Assembly: GCA_044370375.1 (NCBI GenBank)
Contig: JBILVQ010000046.1
Location: 1 to 17,435 of the forward strand
Direction of reading: 5' to 3'
DNA length: 17,435 nt
Origin: JBILVQ01 sp044370375
GTDB taxonomy: Bacteria > Bacteroidota > Bacteroidia > UBA4408
The translations under genes were made by a program, and so were the position numbers. Positions 13,780 through 17,435 of this stretch are shown here, one piece after another (the stretch's first letter is position 1; the number at the start of each line of letters is the position of its first letter). The notes beneath the pieces were generated by a model that ran no database searches, had not been told where the DNA came from, and saw only the letters and a list, made by a program, of their open reading frames with translations.

Positions 13780-16653
13780 TTATTTATTTTTCTTAACTCC
13801 ATTTTCTCCTTCTCCGCCTGTTTTAAAATTTCTTATCTGGTAAGTGAATACTAGCATAAAGTAGCGGGTTAGGACATTGTACGAACTATCCTCCAGGTAG
13901 AAATCGTTGATGTTTCTTTGAACGCTGATGTTTTGTTTCAACAAGTCGAAGGCAACAATTCGTAAGTCTGCCGTTTTATCCTTCAGGAATTTGTATCCTA
14001 GGGCACCATTGAGCAGCAGGAAAGATTGGTTGAAGCCACCACTTAAGCCCTGATTGATTTGATGATTGATTTCGGTTAAGAAGGTAAGCCCGTTGTTGAG
14101 CGTTATTTGCACCTTTGCTTTGTTATTGTAGGTAAGAAAAAATGAGTTTAATTGCGATTGCAAGGTGTTTCTTACATCGGTATAATTGACATTTCCATTC
14201 AAACTGAAATCGATGTTGCTACTGATGTTGCTGCTGTATCCGATACCGGTTCCATAGCTTTTTGAGTCGGCACGGTTGAGTAATCCGTTAAGCAACGAGG
14301 GTGTATTGCTATACAACAAGCTTCCGTAAACATTGATGTTTCCTTTTAGGAACTTCAACGGAAAGCCATAATTTACAAAACTGCGAATATTGGCGTAGTG
14401 ATTTAAATTCACCGGTTGTAGGAATTGTGCACCTCGTTGCAAAAACACATCCTCATTAAGAAGGGTATCAGCATTTGCAATTAGGGTACTGTTGGCAACA
14501 TAATTTTGAGTGTAGGTTCCGCCCATCATGGCAAAGAAAAAGCCGCCTGTTTTGGGGTTAGTGGCAGAATAGCGCATAAAGGCATTGTGCTGGTAGTTTT
14601 GTTTCAGGTCAGCATTTCCGGAACTGATTTGCAATGGGTTTGTATTATTGACTACCGTTTGCAGTTGCTCTACAGAGGGAGGATTGTTGGAGGTGCGATA
14701 CATGAATCGCAAATTTTTGGTTTGGGTGAAACGAATCTGACCTGAAAGCGTAGGCAAAATGGATTCAAATTTTTTATCTATTCTAAATGCAACAGGAAAC
14801 TCTTGATCGCTTTTTAACAAGGCCTGCTGTGCAGCAAGACCTGCATTCAGATTCATTTTTTTTATTTGTAATTTCCAACTCACCGAGGCATTATGTGTAA
14901 TATAGTCATTGTTGAAAGAGCTGCTTAATGCGGTATCGAGGTAATCATAAACATCATTGGCGCTTTGGTCGAGAAAGTTGTTCCTTTCCGATGCTGTGGT
15001 GCTGAAATTACCTGTATAGCTTAATTGTAATTGTTGACCTTTCGCGATACCTTCGGTGTAGCTGATAGAACCATTTACTCCAAGACCATTTTTATTTAAC
15101 AAGGTTTGCTGATCAATGAGGTTGCCTGCAAGGCTATCCCCCGCATTGGTAACTAATGCGTTTAAATTACTCTGGCCGTCATTTTGATTGATTTGCGGGG
15201 TGAGTGAAAGGGAAAGTGTTCGACCTTCCTTGGGCAATTTTTTTTGCACGTTCACTGCCACTGAACCGTTGTAACCGCTGAGTTTGGTGTCTGTGTTGTT
15301 GTTACTGCCACCAATGGCCTTTCCGCCAATGGTATTGAAGGCCAGGTTTTCTGAACTTCCTTCATTGCTTTGAAATGAAAATTTTGGCAACACTTCAACT
15401 TTTATACTGCTATCGGGTCTCCATTCCCAAGTGGCTTGTACCCTATGGTTGGTATTGGTAGAGCGCGCCAAACCACTTTCCTCATAAATTAAACCGGCAT
15501 CCTCCGCCTGCAAGTATTCTCTTCTGATTTTACTTTCATTGTTGTTAATCGTTTGATTCACGAAATAACTGAAACTTAAATCTGCTTTTTTGCTGAGGGT
15601 TCCTGTGTAATTAAACCCTCCGGCATGGGTTTGATTAATTCCATTTCTGCTATCCACCAAAAATTTATCCTCCGAGCTTGGTGGACGAAAAGAAGATCGG
15701 CTTCCGCCACCGCCAAAACCCCTCATGCCCTGCGGTCTGCCGGGGGTATTGTTGCTACTATTCATTACCCCCAACAGATCTTCGGAACTGAAATTTTGTT
15801 CATTGATATCGTTCGATTGAAAGAGCAGCGTTATTTTTCTTTGCTTGTTAAAGCTGTTGTAATTTCCTCCTACCTTGTAGTGGTCCTGGTCACCATAGCC
15901 TGCGTAAACTTTTCCAAATTGCCCTTCTTTAAAGGATGGTTTGGTAATAATGTTGAGTGTTTTTGTGGTATTGCCATCATCAAAACCGGTGAATTGCGAT
16001 TGATTGCTTTTACGGTCGAAAACTTCTACCTTATCAATCATTTCTGCTGGAATATTTCTTAGCGCAGCTGAGGGATCATCGCCCATGAAGGGTTTACCAT
16101 CCACAAGAATTTTTTTTACCTCTTCGCCCTGTGCCTGAATTTTTCCATCTTGCATTTGTACCCCAGGCATTTTCTGAAGGAGTTCTTCTGCATTGGCATC
16201 GCGGTTGGTTTTATAAGCATTCGCATTAAACTCAGTAGTATCTCCCCTCTGTTTGGCTGGATTATAACCACTCACCACATCCACTCCTTTCAATAATTTG
16301 TCGCTGCTTTTTAAAATAATTTCTATAGGTTGGACCATCGAACTGTTTGCAGCCAAGTTTGAATATTGGGTTTTAAAGCCAAGGAAGCTTACGCGTAAAA
16401 TTAGTTCACCGGCCGGAAGATTATTCAACGCGAACTTACCCTGCTCATCGGTGCTTGTGGATGCCACCAACGAAGAGTCTTTGGCAGCCAACAAACTGAT
16501 AGTGCAACCCGGCAGACTTCCTTTGTTTTCGTCTGTAACTGACCCTAGTAAGTTTTTTGTTTGAGCTTGGGCCTTTTGTATAGTCGTTGAAAAAAGGAGG
16601 GCAAGACAAAAAAGCAATAAATGAAGGGGTGAAGGCGTGTTTTTCTTCAACAT
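13780..16653 (-). CDS. Outer-membrane beta-barrel protein, TonB-receptor-like, with CarboxypepD_reg-like domain
   Basis: The 957-residue product has a signal peptide (1-30, ending QAQA), a CarboxypepD_reg-like Ig domain about 35-115 (LLGSVTDENKGSLPGCTIS, EQGKFALNNLPAGELILRVSFLGF), a plug-like domain about 135-240 (ANAEELLQKMPGVQM, KKILVDGKPFMGDDPSAALRNIPAE, IDKVEVFDR, TLNIITKP) and a large barrel. The plug wording fits the OMP_b-brl_3 family of Bacteroidota, a TonB-receptor relative of unknown cargo. A Gly/Arg/Ser/Pro-rich stretch at about 303-327 (GMRGFGGGGSRSSFR) lies in an early loop and looks low-complexity. After the last strand (FTYQIRNF) there is a polar tail to KKNK, so the chain does not end on an aromatic residue. 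It starts 2 bp after the small secreted protein and is followed 6 bp later by bestrophin. There is no SusD or DUF4249 partner. Confidence 0.9.
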   Translation of the reverse strand: MLKKNTPSPLHLLLFCLALLFSTTIQKAQAQTKNLLGSVTDENKGSLPGCTISLLAAKDSSLVASTSTDEQGKFALNNLPAGELILRVSFLGFKTQYSNLAANSSMVQPIEIILKSSDKLLKGVDVVSGYNPAKQRGDTTEFNANAYKTNRDANAEELLQKMPGVQMQDGKIQAQGEEVKKILVDGKPFMGDDPSAALRNIPAEMIDKVEVFDRKSNQSQFTGFDDGNTTKTLNIITKPSFKEGQFGKVYAGYGDQDHYKVGGNYNSFNKQRKITLLFQSNDINEQNFSSEDLLGVMNSSNNTPGRPQGMRGFGGGGSRSSFRPPSSEDKFLVDSRNGINQTHAGGFNYTGTLSKKADLSFSYFVNQTINNNESKIRREYLQAEDAGLIYEESGLARSTNTNHRVQATWEWRPDSSIKVEVLPKFSFQSNEGSSENLAFNTIGGKAIGGSNNNTDTKLSGYNGSVAVNVQKKLPKEGRTLSLSLTPQINQNDGQSNLNALVTNAGDSLAGNLIDQQTLLNKNGLGVNGSISYTEGIAKGQQLQLSYTGNFSTTASERNNFLDQSANDVYDYLDTALSSSFNNDYITHNASVSWKLQIKKMNLNAGLAAQQALLKSDQEFPVAFRIDKKFESILPTLSGQIRFTQTKNLRFMYRTSNNPPSVEQLQTVVNNTNPLQISSGNADLKQNYQHNAFMRYSATNPKTGGFFFAMMGGTYTQNYVANSTLIANADTLLNEDVFLQRGAQFLQPVNLNHYANIRSFVNYGFPLKFLKGNINVYGSLLYSNTPSLLNGLLNRADSKSYGTGIGYSSNISSNIDFSLNGNVNYTDVRNTLQSQLNSFFLTYNNKAKVQITLNNGLTFLTEINHQINQGLSGGFNQSFLLLNGALGYKFLKDKTADLRIVAFDLLKQNISVQRNINDFYLEDSSYNVLTRYFMLVFTYQIRNFKTGGEGENGVKKNK

Positions 16654-16655
16654 GA

Positions 16656-17135
16656 TTAAGGTTTGGCGGCTAATAAAATTAATGTGTCCTTCCTTTCATT
16701 AACCGATGAACAAATGAAAATTTGACTCCCTTTTTTTTCGATAATTTTTTCTTTCGCAGTCCCTTGTTTTTTCTGCAATGGTTCCTTGCCGGAAGCAATT
16801 ACTTTAAGAACATTTAATTCGGGGTCGAAAGCAAGGATTTGAAAATGTGCCGGGTCAGATTCTCTTTCGTATTGCAAATGGCTCAATAATATTTCATCCC
16901 CGCGAATACCATCGATGTTTCCAGCATTTTCGGGGATACATTGCTTTTCAGTATTCCATGAGCCTAGCAGGGGGTTGTTGAAGGAAAGGGTTGTAATTTC
17001 TTCTCCGTTTTTTTCGCGAATGTTCTTCAAATACGCTTTTTCCGATACGCCATCCCCGTTTAAATCACCCGAAATCATGTAGGTCTTTGGCTGAAACAGC
17101 ACTAATAAAGAGAGTAGGAAGAGAATCTGCATCAT
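16656..17135 (-). CDS. Small secreted protein with FG-GAP/EF-hand-like Asp-Asn-Gly loops
   Basis: I do not recognise a named family for this 159-residue protein. It starts with two adjacent ATGs (17135 and 17132) and a hydrophobic segment MMQILFLLSLLVLF, so it is exported or membrane-anchored; no clear AXA cleavage site follows. GDLNGDGVSEKAYL at 23-36 is a calcium-loop-like motif of the FG-GAP/VCBS or dockerin kind (Asp24, Asn26, Asp28, Gly29), and NIDGIRGDEILL at 73-84 looks like a second, degenerate copy. The C-terminal half is Lys/Glu-rich with a Cys near 146. It is the first gene of the operon and ends 2 bp before the large outer-membrane protein, so it could be that protein's periplasmic partner. 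The best upstream promoter match is TACCTTCG (17151 to 17144, minus), one base off the consensus, without a -33 element. Confidence 0.7.
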   Translation of the reverse strand: MMQILFLLSLLVLFQPKTYMISGDLNGDGVSEKAYLKNIREKNGEEITTLSFNNPLLGSWNTEKQCIPENAGNIDGIRGDEILLSHLQYERESDPAHFQILAFDPELNVLKVIASGKEPLQKKQGTAKEKIIEKKGSQIFICSSVNERKDTLILLAAKP

Positions 17136-17189
17136 GAGCGCTACGAAGGTAAGGATTAATTAAAAAGGCCTTTTCTTAAAACATGGGAC

Positions 17190-17207
17190 GTTTTTGTTAA
17201 CAAAAAC
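17190..17207. promoter_or_regulatory. 18-bp perfect palindrome in a divergent promoter region, candidate operator
   Basis: GTTTTTGTT-AACAAAAAC is a gapless inverted repeat, symmetric about 17198/17199. It lies between the minus-strand operon starting at 17135 and the promoter of the gene at 17318, about 35 bp upstream of that promoter's -33 element. Perfect 9-bp half-sites suit a dimeric regulator; low base complexity lowers the weight of the match. No T-run or nearby gene end suggests a terminator. Confidence 0.4.
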
Positions 17208-17241
17208 CTTTGAAATTTTTTTACTTCCCTCGGCCGGAAAC

Positions 17242-17271
17242 TTGCAAATTAAATTTTCTTTTCTATTTTTG
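17242..17271 (+). promoter_or_regulatory. Promoter of the gene starting at 17318
   Basis: TTG (17242-17244), exactly 19 bp, then TATTTTTG (17264-17271) is a complete match to the Bacteroidota TTG-N19-TAnnTTTG consensus. Transcription should start near 17275, giving a leader of about 43 nt, longer than for the other genes here. Confidence 0.65.
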
Positions 17272-17317
17272 TATTCAGAAACTACGCTTTAGTGTTTACT
17301 TTTTGCGAATTGGTCGA

Positions 17318-17435
17318 ATGAAAAAGTTTTGGAGGCTTTTGTTTGTTTTGGTGGGTGCTTTGGTTTGTATTGTATTGCTGGCCATTGCTTTTGTTTACTT
17401 TGGAGGGATCCCAAGTTATGATCCGCCCAAGGTAG
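17318..17435 (+). CDS. Membrane-anchored protein, N-terminal fragment (possibly a c-type cytochrome)
   Basis: Only 39 codons lie inside the window. They encode MKKFWR, a single strongly hydrophobic helix about residues 7-28 and then YFGGIPSYDPPKV. This looks like a signal anchor with the rest in the periplasm. The GIPSYDPPKV wording after the helix reminds me of anchored c-type cytochromes in Bacteroidota, in which a CxxCH motif follows some tens of residues later, but that part is not visible. It has its own strong promoter and is divergent from the secreted-protein operon. Confidence 0.6.
   Translation, partial: MKKFWRLLFVLVGALVCIVLLAIAFVYFGGIPSYDPPKV

Noticed and set aside
15625..16062. 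Plus-strand 145-codon frame within the large outer-membrane gene
   Set aside because: It is opposite the well-conserved plug region of the receptor and has no motifs of its own.

Overview
This window looks like chromosomal DNA of a free-living member of the Bacteroidota. The lines of evidence are a TonB-dependent receptor followed by a DUF4249-type lipoprotein, a second very large outer-membrane beta-barrel receptor with a CarboxypepD_reg-like N-terminus, no Shine-Dalgarno sequences in front of most genes, and several copies of the Bacteroidota promoter pattern TTG/TTTG-N19-21-TAnnTTTG. The class cannot be fixed from the sequence alone. No RNA gene, insertion sequence, phage gene or CRISPR array was seen.

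Layout. Positions 1-1402 (minus) hold the 5' two-thirds or more of a secreted PQQ-type glucose/sorbosone dehydrogenase-like protein with an Ig/PKD-like tail, running off the left edge. It diverges from a two-gene plus-strand operon (1575-4846) of TonB-dependent receptor and DUF4249 lipoprotein, probably an uptake pair. That operon ends at a long AU-rich hairpin (5065-5110) placed between convergent genes. A minus-strand operon follows, transcribed from 7379 to 5115: MacB-type ABC ATPase, MacB/FtsX-type permease and a small RlpA-type peptidoglycan protein, with reading frames overlapping by 11 bp and 1 bp. Next on the minus strand come ruvB (7639-8673) and a GT9 heptosyltransferase-like gene (8782-9759), each with its own promoter.

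A compact divergent promoter pair at 9760-9852 separates the GT9 gene from a four-gene plus-strand operon (9853-12863): TatD-family nuclease, type I asparaginase, an MmcQ/YjbR protein and an AlkD-like DNA alkylation repair protein. It faces a three-gene minus-strand operon (17135 to 12892): a small secreted protein with Asp/Asn/Gly-rich loops, a 957-residue outer-membrane beta-barrel protein and a bestrophin-type channel. At the right edge a divergent plus-strand gene starts at 17318, probably a membrane-anchored protein, behind a textbook promoter and an 18-bp perfect palindrome.

Most genes are recognisable housekeeping or envelope genes, and I see no clearly undescribed defence or mobile system. 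The most interesting signals are regulatory. Three genes (ruvB, GT9, tatD) have their TAnnTTTG element only 3-4 nt before the start codon, which implies leaderless mRNAs and moves the GT9 start. The ABC transporter/RlpA overlap also suggests an FtsEX-like coupling of a mechanotransmission ABC transporter to a cell-wall enzyme.
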